NCBI RefSeq assembly: GCF_009937955.1
Contig: NZ_AP018439.1
Coordinates: 496,001 to 560,000 of the forward strand
Length of the DNA: 64,000 nt
From: Undibacterium sp. KW1
GTDB taxonomy: Bacteria > Pseudomonadota > Gammaproteobacteria > Burkholderiales > Burkholderiaceae_D
Reading direction: 5' to 3'
Shown: piece by piece, positions 19,023 to 29,428 of the stretch
Position numbering within the stretch: the first letter of the stretch is position 1
Layout of the letters: each line of letters starts with the position of its first letter
Program-made: the position numbers and the translations under genes
The notes under the pieces: model-generated
What the model was told of the DNA's origin: nothing
Database searches by the model: none
Seen by the model: only the letters and a program-made list of their open reading frames with translations

Positions 19023-19328
19023 ATGGCAAAATTGGCACTGATTAATCGTGAGCAAAAGCGTGCAGATCTGGTGAAGAAATTCGCTGGCAAGCGCGCCGAA
19101 TTGAAGGCCATCATTGATGACCAATCAAAAACTGAAGAAGAGCGTTATGTTGCTCGTCTGAAGTTGCAGGCTTTGCCACGTAATTCCAATCCGACCCGTC
19201 AGCGTAACCGCTGCACTTTGACAGGTCGCCCACGTGGCACATTCCGTAAATTCGGTTTGGGCCGTATTAAACTCCGTGAAGTCGCCATGCGTGGTGAAAT
19301 CCCGGGTATGACTAAAGCCAGCTGGTAA
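19023..19328 (+). CDS. rpsN: 30S ribosomal protein S14
   Basis: 101 residues, the long zinc-free form: no CxxC pair is present. C-terminal [11 protein letters not shown] and GMTKASW are intact. Seven bases after rplE. Confidence 0.97.
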   Translation: MAKLALINREQKRADLVKKFAGKRAELKAIIDDQSKTEEERYVARLKLQALPRNSNPTRQRNRCTLTGRPRGTFRKFGLGRIKLREVAMRGEIPGMTKASW

Positions 19329-19342
19329 TAGGAGAATAAGCA

Positions 19343-19738
19343 ATGAGTATGAGCGATCCTATCGCCGATATGCTGACCCGCATCCGTAACGCACAAGTTG
19401 TTCAAAAAACTGTCGTCGCGATGCCGTCTTCCAAAGTAAAGATCGCAATCGCGAACGTACTGAAAGACGAAGGTTACATTGAAGATTTCGCAGTTTCTGA
19501 AACTGCAGGTAAGTCCGAATTGAAAATCGGCTTGAAATATTACGCAGGACGTCCTGTGATTGAACGCTTGGAACGTGTATCACGTCCAGGTCTCCGTATT
19601 TACAAAGGTAAAGACGAGATCCCAAGTGTCATGAACGGTTTGGGAGTGGCGATCGTTTCCACACCAAAAGGCGTTATGACTGACCGCAAAGCGCGCGCAA
19701 CCGGTGTCGGTGGCGAAGTGATTTGCTACGTCGCCTAA
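19343..19738 (+). CDS. rpsH: 30S ribosomal protein S8
   Basis: 131 residues. A GGAG site eight bases upstream supports the ATG at 19343. Contains [14 protein letters not shown] and the C-terminal GGEVICYVA. In E. coli S8 represses the spc operon by binding its mRNA near rplE. Confidence 0.97.
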   Translation: MSMSDPIADMLTRIRNAQVVQKTVVAMPSSKVKIAIANVLKDEGYIEDFAVSETAGKSELKIGLKYYAGRPVIERLERVSRPGLRIYKGKDEIPSVMNGLGVAIVSTPKGVMTDRKARATGVGGEVICYVA

Positions 19739-19748
19739 GGAGTGAAAG

Positions 19749-20282
19749 ATGTCTCGAGTAGGTAAGATGCCAATCGCTTTGCCGGCAGGTGCTGAAGTCA
19801 CCATTTCGACAGAGCAGATTACAATTAAAGGCCCACAGGGCGTGTTGTCTCAAGCCTTGAACGGCCTGGTGACAATTGCGAACGACAATGGCACTTTGAG
19901 TTTTTCCCCAGCTAATGATGGTCGTGAAGCCAATGCGATGAGCGGTACCCTGCGTGCCCTGGTCAACAATATGGTTAACGGCGTCACTAAAGGTTTCGAA
20001 AAGAAACTGAACTTGGTCGGCGTTGGTTACAAAGCGCAAGCACAAGGCGACAAATTGAATTTGTCTCTTGGTTTCTCGCACCCTGTTGTTCACGCAATGC
20101 CAGCTGGCGTTACATGCGCAACACCAACTCCAACTGAAATCCTGATCAAAGGGATTGATAAACAAAAAGTTGGTCAGGTTGCTGCTGAAGTTCGTGCATA
20201 CCGCAGTCCAGAGCCTTATAAAGGCAAAGGCGTTCGCTATGCGGACGAAGTGGTTGTGATTAAAGAAACCAAGAAGAAGTAA
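19749..20282 (+). CDS. rplF: 50S ribosomal protein L6
   Basis: 177 residues. Starts [12 protein letters not shown] and ends with [14 protein letters not shown], the conserved 23S-binding region near the sarcin-ricin loop. Confidence 0.98.
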   Translation: MSRVGKMPIALPAGAEVTISTEQITIKGPQGVLSQALNGLVTIANDNGTLSFSPANDGREANAMSGTLRALVNNMVNGVTKGFEKKLNLVGVGYKAQAQGDKLNLSLGFSHPVVHAMPAGVTCATPTPTEILIKGIDKQKVGQVAAEVRAYRSPEPYKGKGVRYADEVVVIKETKKK

Positions 20283-20294
20283 TAGGGGTTGACG

Positions 20295-20657
20295 ATGGAC
20301 AAGAAACAATCACGTCTGCGCCGCGCACGTCAAACCCGTGCCAAGATCGCAGAACTCAAAGTGAACCGCCTGGCCGTGCATCGCACAAACCTGCACATCT
20401 ATGCAAACATCATTGGCCCAGACGCCAAAGTGTTGGCATCTGCCTCTACCGTAGAAGCAGAAGTACGTGCAGAGTTGGCTGGCAAGTCTGGTGCAGGCGG
20501 CAACGCTGCTGCAGCAAGCTTGATCGGCAAGCGTGTTGCAGAGAAGGCAATCAAAGCAGGGGTTACCGAAGTTGCGTTTGACCGCTCCGGTTTCCGTTAC
20601 CACGGTCGCATCAAGGCGCTTGCAGAAGCTGCCCGTGAAGCTGGCTTGAAGTTCTAA
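20295..20657 (+). CDS. rplR: 50S ribosomal protein L18
   Basis: 120 residues from [19 protein letters not shown] two codons upstream is in frame, but the ATG has AGGGG at a better distance. L18 carries 5S rRNA into the 50S subunit; ends AREAGLKF as in the family. Confidence 0.97.
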   Translation: MDKKQSRLRRARQTRAKIAELKVNRLAVHRTNLHIYANIIGPDAKVLASASTVEAEVRAELAGKSGAGGNAAAASLIGKRVAEKAIKAGVTEVAFDRSGFRYHGRIKALAEAAREAGLKF

Positions 20658-20669
20658 GGAAAATTTGTC

Positions 20670-21188
20670 ATGGCAAAAATGCAAGCAAAAACAGCAGCCG
20701 ACAAGCCGGATGATGGCATGCGCGAAAAAATGATCGCGATCAACCGCGTGACCAAAGTGGTCAAGGGTGGTCGTATCATGGGTTTCGCAGCGCTGACAGT
20801 CGTAGGTGATGGCGATGGCCGTATCGGTATGGGCAAAGGGAAATCGAAAGAAGTTCCAGTTGCTGTACAAAAAGCGATGGAAGAAGCACGTCGCAAGATG
20901 ATCAAAGTGACTTTGAAGAACGGTACTCTGCAGCACACCGTTACTGGCAAGCACGGCGCGTCTTCCGTCATGATTTCTCCAGCAAAAGAAGGTACTGGCG
21001 TTATCGCTGGTGGTCCAATGCGCGCGATTTTTGAAGTAATGGGTATTGTAAATGTCGTGGCGAAATCCAACGGCTCCACAAATCCTTACAACATGGTTCG
21101 TGCAACTTTGAATGGTTTGGCCAAGATGAGTACTCCATCTGAAATCGCTGCAAAGCGTGGCAAAACTGTTGAAGAAATTCTCGGTTAA
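20670..21188 (+). CDS. rpsE: 30S ribosomal protein S5
   Basis: 172 residues. Double-stranded-RNA-binding S5 domain followed by the C-terminal domain ([18 protein letters not shown]). S5 controls decoding fidelity and, with S3 and S4, forms the mRNA entry channel. Confidence 0.98.
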   Translation: MAKMQAKTAADKPDDGMREKMIAINRVTKVVKGGRIMGFAALTVVGDGDGRIGMGKGKSKEVPVAVQKAMEEARRKMIKVTLKNGTLQHTVTGKHGASSVMISPAKEGTGVIAGGPMRAIFEVMGIVNVVAKSNGSTNPYNMVRATLNGLAKMSTPSEIAAKRGKTVEEILG

Positions 21189-21198
21189 GGAGCACCTC

Positions 21199-21378
21199 AT
21201 GTCTAAGACAGTAAAAGTGCAATTGGTTAAAGGTTTGATCGGCACACGCCAGGATCACCGTGCAACTGTACGTGGCCTGGGTCTGCGTCGCGTCAATTCA
21301 GTTTCTGAATTGGAAGACACACCGGCAGTACGTGGCATGATCAATAAAGTCTCGTATCTTGTGAAGGTTGTATCGTAA
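21199..21378 (+). CDS. rpmD: 50S ribosomal protein L30
   Basis: 59 residues from [15 protein letters not shown]; the longer upstream frame overlaps rpsE and is not conserved. L30 is a small single-domain protein ([15 protein letters not shown]). Confidence 0.95.
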   Translation: MSKTVKVQLVKGLIGTRQDHRATVRGLGLRRVNSVSELEDTPAVRGMINKVSYLVKVVS

Positions 21379-21406
21379 GCCGTTTGGTTTGCGATCGGAG
21401 CAAATT

Positions 21407-21838
21407 ATGGAATTGAATACAATCCAGCCAGCAGATGGCGCAAAACACTACAAACGTCGTGTTGGTCGCGGTATCGGCTCAGGCTTAGGTAAAACAGCGG
21501 GTCGCGGTCATAAAGGCCAAAAATCCCGTTCAGGCGGCTTTCATAAAGTCGGTTTTGAAGGCGGTCAGATGCCTCTGCAACGTCGTTTGCCAAAACGTGG
21601 TTTCAAATCACTGGCAACACCGTACAAAGCAGAAATTCGCCTGACAGATCTGGAAAACCTGCCAGTCACAGAGATCGACGTTTTGGCTTTGAAACAAGCC
21701 GGTGTCGTTTCTGAGCTCGCACGTGTAGTCCGTGTGATCTTGTCTGGTGCTATCACCAAGAAAGTTTCTTTGAACGGCTTGATCGTCACTAAAGGCGCTA
21801 AAGCTGCAATCGAAGCTGCTGGTGGCACAATCGCTTAA
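21407..21838 (+). CDS. rplO: 50S ribosomal protein L15
   Basis: 143 residues from [14 protein letters not shown], with GGAG ahead. The Gly- and Arg-rich N-terminal arm ([18 protein letters not shown]) is typical. L15 is a late 50S assembly protein. The next gene, secY, starts 25 bp on. Confidence 0.97.
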   Translation: MELNTIQPADGAKHYKRRVGRGIGSGLGKTAGRGHKGQKSRSGGFHKVGFEGGQMPLQRRLPKRGFKSLATPYKAEIRLTDLENLPVTEIDVLALKQAGVVSELARVVRVILSGAITKKVSLNGLIVTKGAKAAIEAAGGTIA

Positions 21839-21863
21839 TTCAAGCAGACAACCGGAGCATTAA

Positions 21864-23201
21864 TTGGCAACATCTCCACAACAAGCTAAAAGTGCTGCAA
21901 GCGGGTTTCCCTGGGGGCGACTCTGGTTCTTGCTGGCGGCACTGGTTGTCTACAGGATTGGTGCACATGTTCCTGTACCGGGTATAGACGCCAAAGTGCT
22001 GGAAGACATGTTCAAACAGAACCAGGGTGGTTTGCTGGGTATGTTCAATATGTTCTCTGGTGGCGCGATGCAAAGATTCACTGTATTCGCCCTGGGTATC
22101 ATGCCGTATATCTCTGCGTCGATCATCATGCAATTGATGTCGATAGTCTCTCCTCAGCTGGAAGCGCTCAAAAAAGAGGGCGAGTCCGGTCGTAGAAAGA
22201 TTACGCAATTTACACGTTATGGCACTGTGGTTCTGGCCTTAATCGAAAGTTACTTTATTGCATTTGGTCTGGAAGGTCAGGCCGGTCTGGTACTTGATCC
22301 TGGCATGGCATTTCGTCTGACGACGGTATTGTCGCTGGTGACAGGCACCATGTTCCTGATGTGGTTAGGTGAGCAAATCACTGAGCGCGGTCTGGGAAAT
22401 GGTATCTCCATCATCATTTTCGCCGGTATCGCAGCAGGTTTGCCTGGTGGTCTGAGTAATCTGTTTGAGCTGGTACGTACTGGTCAAATGGGTAACTTCG
22501 CTGCACTGGTTATCTGTGTTGTTGTACCTGCAGTAACGTTTGCGGTAGTGTATGTCGAGCGTGGTCAGCGCAAGATCCTGGTGAATTATGCAAAACGTCA
22601 GGTTGGTAACAAGATTTATGGTGGTCAAAGCAGTCATTTGCCACTGAAGCTGAATATGGCTGGTGTTATTCCTCCTATTTTTGCTTCGTCGATTATCTTG
22701 TTCCCGGCGACGATTACCAGCTGGTTTACCAAGGGTGCAGAGTCTTCTACAAGTGGTTTTATCACTTTCCTGAAGGATCTGGCAGCGTCGATGGCGCCTG
22801 GTGAACCTATACACGCTTTGTTGTATGCAATAGCGATCATTTTCTTCTGCTTTTTCTATACCGCCTTGGTATTCAATAGCAAGGAAACCGCAGATAACTT
22901 GAAGAAGAGTGGTGCTTTTGTTCCCGGGATACGTCCAGGTGATCAGACCGCACGCTATATCGACAAGATATTGATGCGTTTGACGCTGGCAGGTGCGATT
23001 TACATTACGCTGGTTTGTCTGTTGCCAGAATTTTTGATTGCGAAGTGGAAAGTACCATTTTATTTTGGCGGAACGTCTCTGCTGATTATCGTGGTGGTGA
23101 CCATGGACTTTATGGCGCAGGTACAGAACTATGTGATGTCCCAGCAATATGAATCGCTTCTTCGTAAAGCAAATTTCAAGGGCGGGATTCCTTCAAGGTA
23201 A
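21864..23201 (+). CDS. secY: Preprotein translocase subunit SecY
   Basis: 445 residues with ten membrane helices. It starts with TTG, supported by CGGAG seven bases upstream and by the absence of an ATG that keeps the N-terminus. SecY is the channel of the Sec translocon. Conserved pieces include the plug region, [12 protein letters not shown] and the cytoplasmic GQSSHLPLK and NLKKSGAF loops. In many bacteria adk or map follows; here infA follows directly. Confidence 0.97.
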   Translation: MATSPQQAKSAASGFPWGRLWFLLAALVVYRIGAHVPVPGIDAKVLEDMFKQNQGGLLGMFNMFSGGAMQRFTVFALGIMPYISASIIMQLMSIVSPQLEALKKEGESGRRKITQFTRYGTVVLALIESYFIAFGLEGQAGLVLDPGMAFRLTTVLSLVTGTMFLMWLGEQITERGLGNGISIIIFAGIAAGLPGGLSNLFELVRTGQMGNFAALVICVVVPAVTFAVVYVERGQRKILVNYAKRQVGNKIYGGQSSHLPLKLNMAGVIPPIFASSIILFPATITSWFTKGAESSTSGFITFLKDLAASMAPGEPIHALLYAIAIIFFCFFYTALVFNSKETADNLKKSGAFVPGIRPGDQTARYIDKILMRLTLAGAIYITLVCLLPEFLIAKWKVPFYFGGTSLLIIVVVTMDFMAQVQNYVMSQQYESLLRKANFKGGIPSR

Positions 23202-23224
23202 TCACCCAGGGGACAGCAGATCGA

Positions 23225-23443
23225 ATGGCAAAAGACGACGTTATACAGATGCAGGGCGAGATTCTTGAGAATCTTCCGAATGCAACATTTCGAGTTAAGT
23301 TGGAAAACGGGCATGTTGTACTTGGCCATATTTCCGGGAAGATGCGGATGAACTATATCCGTATCCTTCCAGGTGATAAGGTGACAGTGGAATTGACGCC
23401 TTATGATTTGAGCCGGGCGCGAATAGTGTTCCGTACCAAGTAA
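23225..23443 (+). CDS. infA: Translation initiation factor IF-1
   Basis: 72 residues, an OB-fold protein that occupies the ribosomal A site during initiation. Sequence [14 protein letters not shown] to ARIVFRTK is near the family consensus. Preceded by AGGGG. Confidence 0.97.
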   Translation: MAKDDVIQMQGEILENLPNATFRVKLENGHVVLGHISGKMRMNYIRILPGDKVTVELTPYDLSRARIVFRTK

Positions 23444-23476
23444 ATTTAAAATGAACTAGAAGGAAAGAGGGCAAAA

Positions 23477-23590
23477 ATGAAAGTTCTCGCATCAGTTAAG
23501 CGGATCTGCCGCAACTGCAAAATCATCAAGCGCAAGGGTGTTGTTCGTGTTATTTGCACAGAACCACGCCATAAGCAGCGCCAAGGTTAA
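23477..23590 (+). CDS. rpmJ: 50S ribosomal protein L36
   Basis: 37 residues, [15 protein letters not shown] to HKQRQG. It keeps the zinc ligands (Cys 11, 14 and 27, His 32), so this is the zinc-binding form. It is easily missed because of its size. A ribosome site (GGAAAGAGGG) lies ahead of the ATG. Confidence 0.95.
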   Translation: MKVLASVKRICRNCKIIKRKGVVRVICTEPRHKQRQG

Positions 23591-23617
23591 TTAACGTTAT
23601 TGAACGAGGAATAACGA

Positions 23618-23983
23618 ATGGCACGTATCGCAGGGGTTAATATCCCAAATCATCAGCATACCGTAATCGGCTTGACAGCCATCTATGGTATTGGCCGTCC
23701 ACGCGCACAGAAAATCTGTGACGCAACAGGTGTTTTGACCAATAAAAAGGTTAAAGATCTGGATGACAACGAACTCGAGAAGCTTCGCGACGAAATCGGT
23801 AAATTTATCGTCGAAGGCGACTTGCGTCGTGAACTCTCCATGAACATCAAACGTTTGATGGACCTGGGTTGCTACCGTGGCCTGCGTCATCGTAAAGGTT
23901 TGCCTGTCCGTGGCCAACGCACACGTACAAATGCGCGTACTCGCAAGGGTCCACGTAAAGCAGCGCAATCTTTGAAGAAATAA
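23618..23983 (+). CDS. rpsM: 30S ribosomal protein S13
   Basis: 121 residues. [12 protein letters not shown] start, the [16 protein letters not shown] segment and a basic tail that reaches the P-site tRNA. First of the alpha-operon genes. Confidence 0.98.
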   Translation: MARIAGVNIPNHQHTVIGLTAIYGIGRPRAQKICDATGVLTNKKVKDLDDNELEKLRDEIGKFIVEGDLRRELSMNIKRLMDLGCYRGLRHRKGLPVRGQRTRTNARTRKGPRKAAQSLKK

Positions 23984-24014
23984 TCCAGGCTAGCCCGGAT
24001 CCAAGGAAAACATT

Positions 24015-24419
24015 ATGGCAAAAGCTCAAAATAACGCTGCAGCAGCACGTGCGCGTAAGAAAGTTAAAAAGAACGTTGCAGAAGGTATCGCTCACGTTCA
24101 CGCTTCTTTCAACAACACCATCATCACGATCACTGATCGTCAAGGCAATGCGTTGTCTTGGGCAACTGCCGGTGGTGCTGGTTTTAAAGGCTCACGTAAA
24201 TCTACTCCGTTTGCAGCGCAGGTTGCAGCAGAGGCAGCTGGTAAAGTGGCCGTTGAATGCGGTATCAAAAATCTGGAAGTTCGTATCAAAGGCCCAGGCC
24301 CAGGTCGCGAATCTTCAGTACGCGCTTTGAACAATCTGGGTATCAAGATCTCCCTGATTCAAGACGTTACTCCAGTCCCACATAACGGCTGCCGCCCTCC
24401 AAAGCGTCGTCGTATCTAA
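24015..24419 (+). CDS. rpsK: 30S ribosomal protein S11
   Basis: 134 residues. [19 protein letters not shown] and the C-terminal [13 protein letters not shown] are family hallmarks. S11 forms the platform with S6 and S18. Followed by a 245-bp gap holding two strong hairpins. Confidence 0.98.
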   Translation: MAKAQNNAAAARARKKVKKNVAEGIAHVHASFNNTIITITDRQGNALSWATAGGAGFKGSRKSTPFAAQVAAEAAGKVAVECGIKNLEVRIKGPGPGRESSVRALNNLGIKISLIQDVTPVPHNGCRPPKRRRI

Positions 24420-24474
24420 GCTGGAACACTAGGTCGCTTTAAGTTACCTGGTCAGGCAGAATTATTCTCTGCTG

Positions 24475-24503
24475 GCATTCTTGCGGAATCTCCGTTAGAA
24501 TGC
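24475..24503 (+). promoter_or_regulatory. Hairpin in the rpsK-rpsD spacer
   Basis: GCATTCT (24475-24481) pairs with AGAATGC (24497-24503), extended by CGGA/TCCG around loop ATC. It stands directly before the terminator-like stem at 24506-24527. In E. coli the alpha-operon repressor S4 binds a pseudoknot ahead of rpsM; whether this spacer plays a similar part for rpsD is unknown. Confidence 0.4.
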
Positions 24504-24505
24504 AG

Positions 24506-24530
24506 ACCCGCCATTTCGTTGGCGGGTTTT
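24506..24530 (+). terminator. Terminator-like stem between rpsK and rpsD
   Basis: ACCCGCCA (24506-24513) pairs with TGGCGGGT (24520-24527), an 8-bp stem, followed by TTTTGTGTT counting the last stem base. Looks like an intrinsic terminator that would end or reduce the rpsM-rpsK transcript. Confidence 0.6.
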
Positions 24531-24664
24531 GTGTTGTGGAAATTTTAGAGTAGCAATCATTTTAATCAAAGGCCCAGCCTTTGTTGTTAAGACCACCGTC
24601 TGGTTGCAGGCAGATCAGACTAGCGTAGTGTAGAAAACATTACGTCATTTACAAGGAAAATATC

Positions 24665-25288
24665 GTGGCACGTTATATCGGACCAAAAGCAAAACTTTCC
24701 CGTCGCGAAGGCACGGACCTGTTCTTGAAGAGCGCACGCCGCTCCCTGGACTCCAAATGCAAACTGGACGCAAAACCAGGTCAACATGGTCGCACTTCCG
24801 GTGCTCGTACCTCTGACTTCGGTAACCAATTGCGCGAAAAGCAAAAAGTTAAACGTATGTACGGCGTTTTGGAACGTCAGTTCCGCCGCTACTTCGCAGA
24901 AGCTGACCGTCAAAAAGGCAACACAGGCGAAACACTGTTGAAATTGCTGGAATCCCGTCTGGACAACGTTGCTTACCGTATGGGCTTCGGCTCCACACGC
25001 GCTGAAGCACGCCAACTGGTGAGCCACAAAGCATTCACAGTCAACGGTATCGTTGTTAACATCGCTTCTTACCAGGTTAAAGCTGGTGACGTAGTTGCTG
25101 TTCGTGAAAAAGCGAAAAAACAAGTTCGTATCGCTGAAGCGCTGTCCCTGGCAGAACAATCCGGCATGCCTTCATGGGTATCCGTAGATGCGAAAAAACT
25201 GGAAGGTACTTTCAAGTCCATGCCAGATCGTAGCGATATCGCTCACGATGTCAACGAATCCCTGATCGTTGAATTGTATTCTCGTTAA
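24665..25288 (+). CDS. rpsD: 30S ribosomal protein S4
   Basis: 207 residues starting at GTG (AAGGAAAA upstream). S4 nucleates 30S assembly. The S4 RNA-binding domain is near residues 95-160 ([25 protein letters not shown]). The N-terminus lacks a four-Cys zinc knuckle. It starts after a 245-bp gap with terminator-like structures, so it may have its own promoter, though I see no good one. Confidence 0.97.
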   Translation: MARYIGPKAKLSRREGTDLFLKSARRSLDSKCKLDAKPGQHGRTSGARTSDFGNQLREKQKVKRMYGVLERQFRRYFAEADRQKGNTGETLLKLLESRLDNVAYRMGFGSTRAEARQLVSHKAFTVNGIVVNIASYQVKAGDVVAVREKAKKQVRIAEALSLAEQSGMPSWVSVDAKKLEGTFKSMPDRSDIAHDVNESLIVELYSR

Positions 25289-25303
25289 TATTCAAGTTTC
25301 ACC

Positions 25304-25335
25304 GCCTGCCTGTTTAGCGACAGGCAGGCTTTTTT
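25304..25335 (+). terminator. Intrinsic terminator between rpsD and rpoA
   Basis: GCCTGCCTG (25304-25312) pairs perfectly with CAGGCAGGC (25321-25329), 9 bp, followed by six T. This is a textbook Rho-independent terminator in a place where most bacteria read through. Confidence 0.8.
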
Positions 25336-25392
25336 CTTTAATGCCGTCAGCCTTATCGGTGTAACGAACCGAGGGTATTGAAAAGGACATTC

Positions 25393-26370
25393 ATGCAAAA
25401 CAATCTGTTAAAACCACGTATTATCGATGTGGAAATGTTGGGTGCCGGTCATGCTAAAGTCGTGATGGAACCGTTTGAACGTGGCTATGGCCACACACTG
25501 GGCAACGCCTTGCGTCGCGTACTGTTGTCCACTATGGTTGGTTATGCACCGACTGAAGTTGTGATCGCTGGTGTAGTTCATGAATACTCTTCCCTTGATG
25601 GCGTGCAAGAAGACGTAGTCGATATCCTGTTGAACTTGAAAGGTGTCGTCTTCAAGTTGCACAACCGTGATGAAGTCACACTGACATTGAAAAAAGATGG
25701 CGAAGGCGCTGTATTGGCTTCCGACATCGATCTGCCGCATGACGTAGAACTGATCAACCCAGATCACGTTATCGCCAATCTGACAGCCGGCGGTAAGCTG
25801 GACATGCAGATCAAGGTAGAAAAAGGCCGTGGCTATGTGCCAGGTAACGTTCGTCGTTTGTCTGAAGATGCGAACAAAACCATCGGTCGTATGATACTGG
25901 ATGCGTCTTTCTCTCCAGTACGCCGTGTTTCTTACGCTGTGGAATCTGCCCGCGTTGAACAACGTACTGATCTGGATAAACTGGTCATCAATATTGAGAC
26001 CAATGGCGTTATCTCTCCTGAAGAAGCAATCCGTCAATCTGCCCGCGTGCTGGTTGATCAATTGAATGTCTTTGCTGCCCTGGAAGGTACTGAAGCCGCT
26101 GCTGAAGCTCCATCCCGCGCACCTGCAGTTGATCCTGTCCTGTTGCGTCCAGTCGATGATCTGGAACTGACTGTACGTTCAGCCAACTGCCTGAAAGCAG
26201 AAAACATTTACTACATTGGTGATCTGATCCAGCGTAGCGAAAATGAACTGTTGAAGACACCAAATCTGGGTCGCAAGTCCTTGAACGAAATCAAGGAAGT
26301 TCTGGCTTCCCGTGGTTTGTCTTTGGGCATGAAACTGGAAAACTGGCCACCTGCTGGCCTGGAAAAATAA
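25393..26370 (+). CDS. rpoA: RNA polymerase alpha subunit
   Basis: 325 residues from MQNNLLKPR, with AAGGA six bases upstream; a TTG at 25378 is in frame but lacks family support. The N-terminal assembly domain spans about 1-230 and the C-terminal DNA- and activator-binding domain about 250-325 ([31 protein letters not shown]). It lies between two terminator stems and must rely on read-through or on a promoter in the rpsD-rpoA gap. Confidence 0.98.
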   Translation: MQNNLLKPRIIDVEMLGAGHAKVVMEPFERGYGHTLGNALRRVLLSTMVGYAPTEVVIAGVVHEYSSLDGVQEDVVDILLNLKGVVFKLHNRDEVTLTLKKDGEGAVLASDIDLPHDVELINPDHVIANLTAGGKLDMQIKVEKGRGYVPGNVRRLSEDANKTIGRMILDASFSPVRRVSYAVESARVEQRTDLDKLVINIETNGVISPEEAIRQSARVLVDQLNVFAALEGTEAAAEAPSRAPAVDPVLLRPVDDLELTVRSANCLKAENIYYIGDLIQRSENELLKTPNLGRKSLNEIKEVLASRGLSLGMKLENWPPAGLEK

Positions 26371-26379
26371 TTTTGTCTG

Positions 26380-26411
26380 ACGGGTGGGCTGAGACAGCCT
26401 GCCCGTTTTTT
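26380..26411 (+). terminator. Intrinsic terminator between rpoA and rplQ
   Basis: ACGGGTGGGCT (26380-26390) pairs with AGCCTGCCCGT (26396-26406), 11 bp with two G-U pairs, followed by six T. Again a terminator inside the classical alpha operon. Confidence 0.75.
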
Positions 26412-26494
26412 AAGCGTAGTAAAAATACTTACCGGCCCGCGATAAGTTTGTTTATCGATAGAAGAGCTGGCATTTAAATCTGAAAGGAAATACC

Positions 26495-26890
26495 ATGCGT
26501 CACCGTCACGGCTTACGTAAGCTGAATCGTACTTCTTCCCACCGTCTGGCAATGCTGCGCAACATGACAGTATCCCTGCTGCGTCACGAAGCCATCAAAA
26601 CAACTTTGCCAAAAGCCAAAGAACTGCGCCGTGTTATCGAGCCGATTCTGACTTTGGGTAAAACAGACACACTGGCTAACAAGCGTCTGGCTTTCAACCG
26701 TTTGCGCGACCGCGAAATGGTAGTCAAGCTGTTTGCTGAACTGGGCCCACGTTACGCAAATCGTAACGGCGGCTACCTGCGCATCCTGAAAATGGGTTTC
26801 CGCGTCGGCGACAATGCTCCTATGGCATACGTTGAACTGCTGGACCGTCCAGAAGGCGTAGATGCAGCTGATGCACCAGTTGCTGAGTAA
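26495..26890 (+). CDS. rplQ: 50S ribosomal protein L17
   Basis: 131 residues. [17 protein letters not shown] start is characteristic. L17 sits near the exit tunnel. Last gene of the ribosomal cluster; a 124-bp gap with a terminator and a small hairpin separates it from rpoA. Confidence 0.98.
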   Translation: MRHRHGLRKLNRTSSHRLAMLRNMTVSLLRHEAIKTTLPKAKELRRVIEPILTLGKTDTLANKRLAFNRLRDREMVVKLFAELGPRYANRNGGYLRILKMGFRVGDNAPMAYVELLDRPEGVDAADAPVAE

Positions 26891-26931
26891 TTAAGGCATT
26901 TGGGTATCATGCCCAGACTGCTCAAAGCTTG

Positions 26932-26965
26932 AAAAAGCCGTTCAGTGTAAACTGAACGGCTTTTT
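26932..26965. terminator. Strong terminator closing the ribosomal cluster
   Basis: AAAAAGCCGTTCAGT (26932-26946) and ACTGAACGGCTTTTT (26951-26965) form a perfect 15-bp stem over loop GTAA. Being an A/T-flanked palindrome it could act in both directions; the genes suggest plus-strand use. Confidence 0.9.
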
Positions 26966-27152
26966 GCTTATGAATGCGTGTTTTTGGCTATGCTTGAGGC
27001 CTGGCTCATAAGTACGCTAGAGAACGCGTTCAAGCAAGGCAGGTGCAGGTATTATTTTGCTATATGCTGTAATGCCCTTCACCTTACACCCGACTAAACA
27101 TCATGCAGCTTTTATCAAGCGCAATGACGCTGCCAGCGAATAGGGAATAGCG

Positions 27153-27482
27153 ATGGATGATGACAATCTGATCCTGGTATTAACTAATCTGCCAGACCGT
27201 GATATTGCCAAAAAACTAGCCGGCCAGGTCATTGCCGAAAAATTGGCCGCCTGCGTGAACATTTCTGCTGATATATTGTCCATCTACAACTGGGATGGTG
27301 AACAACAGGCGGATACTGAAGTGCAATTGATGATCAAGACCCGGCAAGCTTGCTATGCCAGGCTGGAAGCACTGATACTCGCCCAGCATCCCTATGATCT
27401 ACCCGAAATAATAGCCATCCCCCTGGTGGCCGGATTACCGGCTTACTTTGACTGGGTGAGAAAAGAAACCGAAACGCCATGA
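27153..27482 (+). CDS. cutA: Divalent cation tolerance protein CutA
   Basis: 109 residues with CutA1 landmarks: LVLTNLPDRDIAKKLA, EKLAACVNI, YNWDGE and KTRQACYARLEALILAQHPYDLPEI. CutA1 forms very stable trimers; it was linked to copper tolerance in E. coli but its molecular role remains unclear. Overlaps dsbD by four bases (ATGA), a coupling seen in other betaproteobacteria. Confidence 0.93.
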   Translation: MDDDNLILVLTNLPDRDIAKKLAGQVIAEKLAACVNISADILSIYNWDGEQQADTEVQLMIKTRQACYARLEALILAQHPYDLPEIIAIPLVAGLPAYFDWVRKETETP

Positions 27483-29329
27483 ATGCCTCAACACCACTGT
27501 TTTCTGCACCCATGCCAGCCAAATCACAGAACTTCCGGGTATCACAGCTATGGCGCTTGTGCGCCATGGTGTTTGCCATGCTGTTTGCATCCTTATTCTC
27601 ACCCTTCGCCAGCGCAGAAGACTTCCTCGATCCTGAAGAGGCATTCAAGGTATCTGCCAAAATGGCAGAGCCAGGCATGACCGAGGTGACTTTTACGATA
27701 GCAGACGGTTATTACCTGTATCGTGAGCGTTTCAAATTCAGTTCAGATGATGCCAAGCTCGGCGATATCGTCATGCCGGCAGGCAAGGTCAAGTTTGATG
27801 AAACCTTTCAGAAGGAAGTCGAGACTTACCGCCATTCCCTGGTGGTGCGCGTACCCGTACAGGCCGCAGCAGATTTCACGCTGAAGATAGGCCGCCAGGG
27901 GTGTGCTGATGGCGGCCTGTGTTACCCACCGCTGGAAACGCCCGTTAAATTGCAAATTGCTGGCACAGTATCGACACCTGCAGCTGCATCTGCTGTGTCA
28001 AAAAGCGATTCAGAAATAGTCGCCAGCAAACCAGCAAGTGATGCCTCAGATGATGACAGCTCTGTCATCAGTAAAGCTCTCAAAGGTGGCAAGCTGCTGG
28101 TCATTTTGCCCCTGGCTTACATTTTCGGTCTTGGCCTGTCATTGACGCCTTGCGTATGGCCCATGGTGCCTATACTTTCCTTCATCATTGTTGGCGAAGG
28201 TGTCAGCGTTACCCGCGCTCGCGGCTTTCTCCTTTCCCTTGCCTACGTGTTGGGTACCACGGTCTTGTACACGGTATTTGGTGTCGCCGCGGCTCTCGCT
28301 GGTGAGAGTCTGGCTGCGGAATTGCAGAAACCCGCTGTACTGGGCACCTTCTCACTGTTCATCGTGATTTTCGCGTTGTCCATGTTTAACGTCTACCAAC
28401 TGCAGATGCCTGCGGCATTGCAGACGAAATTGACGACCCTGTCAGAGGGCCAGACAAAAAATCGCAGGATAGGCAAACTGTTCGGTGTATTTGTCATGGG
28501 CGTGATTTCAGCACTCATCATAGGCCCATGCGTTACCGGGCCGCTGGCAGGCGCTTTGGTGTATATCAGCCAGACCAGGGATATCACCGTGGGTGGCTCA
28601 GCCATGTTCATGTTGTCCCTGGGCATGGGAACGCCATTATTGTTACTGGGTGTCTCAGCCGGAAGTTTGCTGCCAAAAGCCGGCGCATGGATGGAAAGTG
28701 TCAAGCGCTTCATTGGCGTATTGATGTTGGCCCTGGCTATCTGGATGGTCAGTCCCGTCATTCCCGTTGGTGTACAGATGCTGGCCTGGGCAGCCCTGTT
28801 AATCGGTTTCGGCGTATATCAGTTCATTTTTCAGCGCAGTGGTATCTTCAACAAGGCTGTGGCGGTAATCTGTTTCCTGATCGGCGCAACACAGTTGCTA
28901 GGTGTCGCAACTGGTGGCCGCGATGTGTTTTCACCAGTCGCGCATCTTTATGGCGGACCAGCAGAACATGTGAAATTCACCCGTATACACAGCATTGCCG
29001 AACTCGATGCTGCCGTGGCGCAATCCAAGGGCAAGACGGTCATGCTGGATTTCTATGCGGACTGGTGTGTCTCGTGTAAAGAGATGGAAAAACTGACCTT
29101 CCCTGAAGCCAAGGTCAAAGCCAGGCTCGACAATATGCTGCTGTTGCAAGCCGATGTCACGGCCAATAATGCCGATGACAAAGCCTTGCTGAAACGCTTT
29201 GGTCTGTTTGGCCCGCCAGGCATTATTTTCTTTGATGCCCAAGGCAAAGAAATTTCAGGCCAGCGGGTTATTGGTTATCAGAATGCAGATAAATTCCTGC
29301 AATCGCTGAATCGTGCGGAAGGCAAATAA
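27479..29329 (+). CDS. dsbD: Thiol:disulfide interchange protein DsbD
   Basis: 616 residues in the order signal peptide, periplasmic alpha domain (GCADGGLCYPP redox pair), eight-helix membrane domain (Cys in LTPCVWP and GPCVTGP) and C-terminal thioredoxin domain (DWCVSCKE). All six redox cysteines are present. DsbD passes electrons from cytoplasmic thioredoxin to the periplasm, to DsbC and to the cytochrome c maturation route. This fits with resB, ccsB and cytochrome c4 in the same window. Starts within the last codons of cutA. Confidence 0.95.
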   Translation: MNASTPLFSAPMPAKSQNFRVSQLWRLCAMVFAMLFASLFSPFASAEDFLDPEEAFKVSAKMAEPGMTEVTFTIADGYYLYRERFKFSSDDAKLGDIVMPAGKVKFDETFQKEVETYRHSLVVRVPVQAAADFTLKIGRQGCADGGLCYPPLETPVKLQIAGTVSTPAAASAVSKSDSEIVASKPASDASDDDSSVISKALKGGKLLVILPLAYIFGLGLSLTPCVWPMVPILSFIIVGEGVSVTRARGFLLSLAYVLGTTVLYTVFGVAAALAGESLAAELQKPAVLGTFSLFIVIFALSMFNVYQLQMPAALQTKLTTLSEGQTKNRRIGKLFGVFVMGVISALIIGPCVTGPLAGALVYISQTRDITVGGSAMFMLSLGMGTPLLLLGVSAGSLLPKAGAWMESVKRFIGVLMLALAIWMVSPVIPVGVQMLAWAALLIGFGVYQFIFQRSGIFNKAVAVICFLIGATQLLGVATGGRDVFSPVAHLYGGPAEHVKFTRIHSIAELDAAVAQSKGKTVMLDFYADWCVSCKEMEKLTFPEAKVKARLDNMLLLQADVTANNADDKALLKRFGLFGPPGIIFFDAQGKEISGQRVIGYQNADKFLQSLNRAEGK

Positions 29330-29370
29330 AGTATATTCAAAGAATATATAAGCATGCAACTAAACTATCC

Positions 29371-29399
29371 TTGAGTAAGCAAGGTAGAGCGGCTATATT
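29371..29399 (+). promoter_or_regulatory. Promoter of the peroxiredoxin gene
   Basis: TTGAGT at 29371-29376 and TATATT at 29394-29399 with a 17-base spacer, 30 bp before the start codon. No OxyR-type dyad was evident by eye. Confidence 0.65.
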
Positions 29400-29428
29400 C
29401 GAGTTCTCATTTCTTTTTGGAGAAAAAA

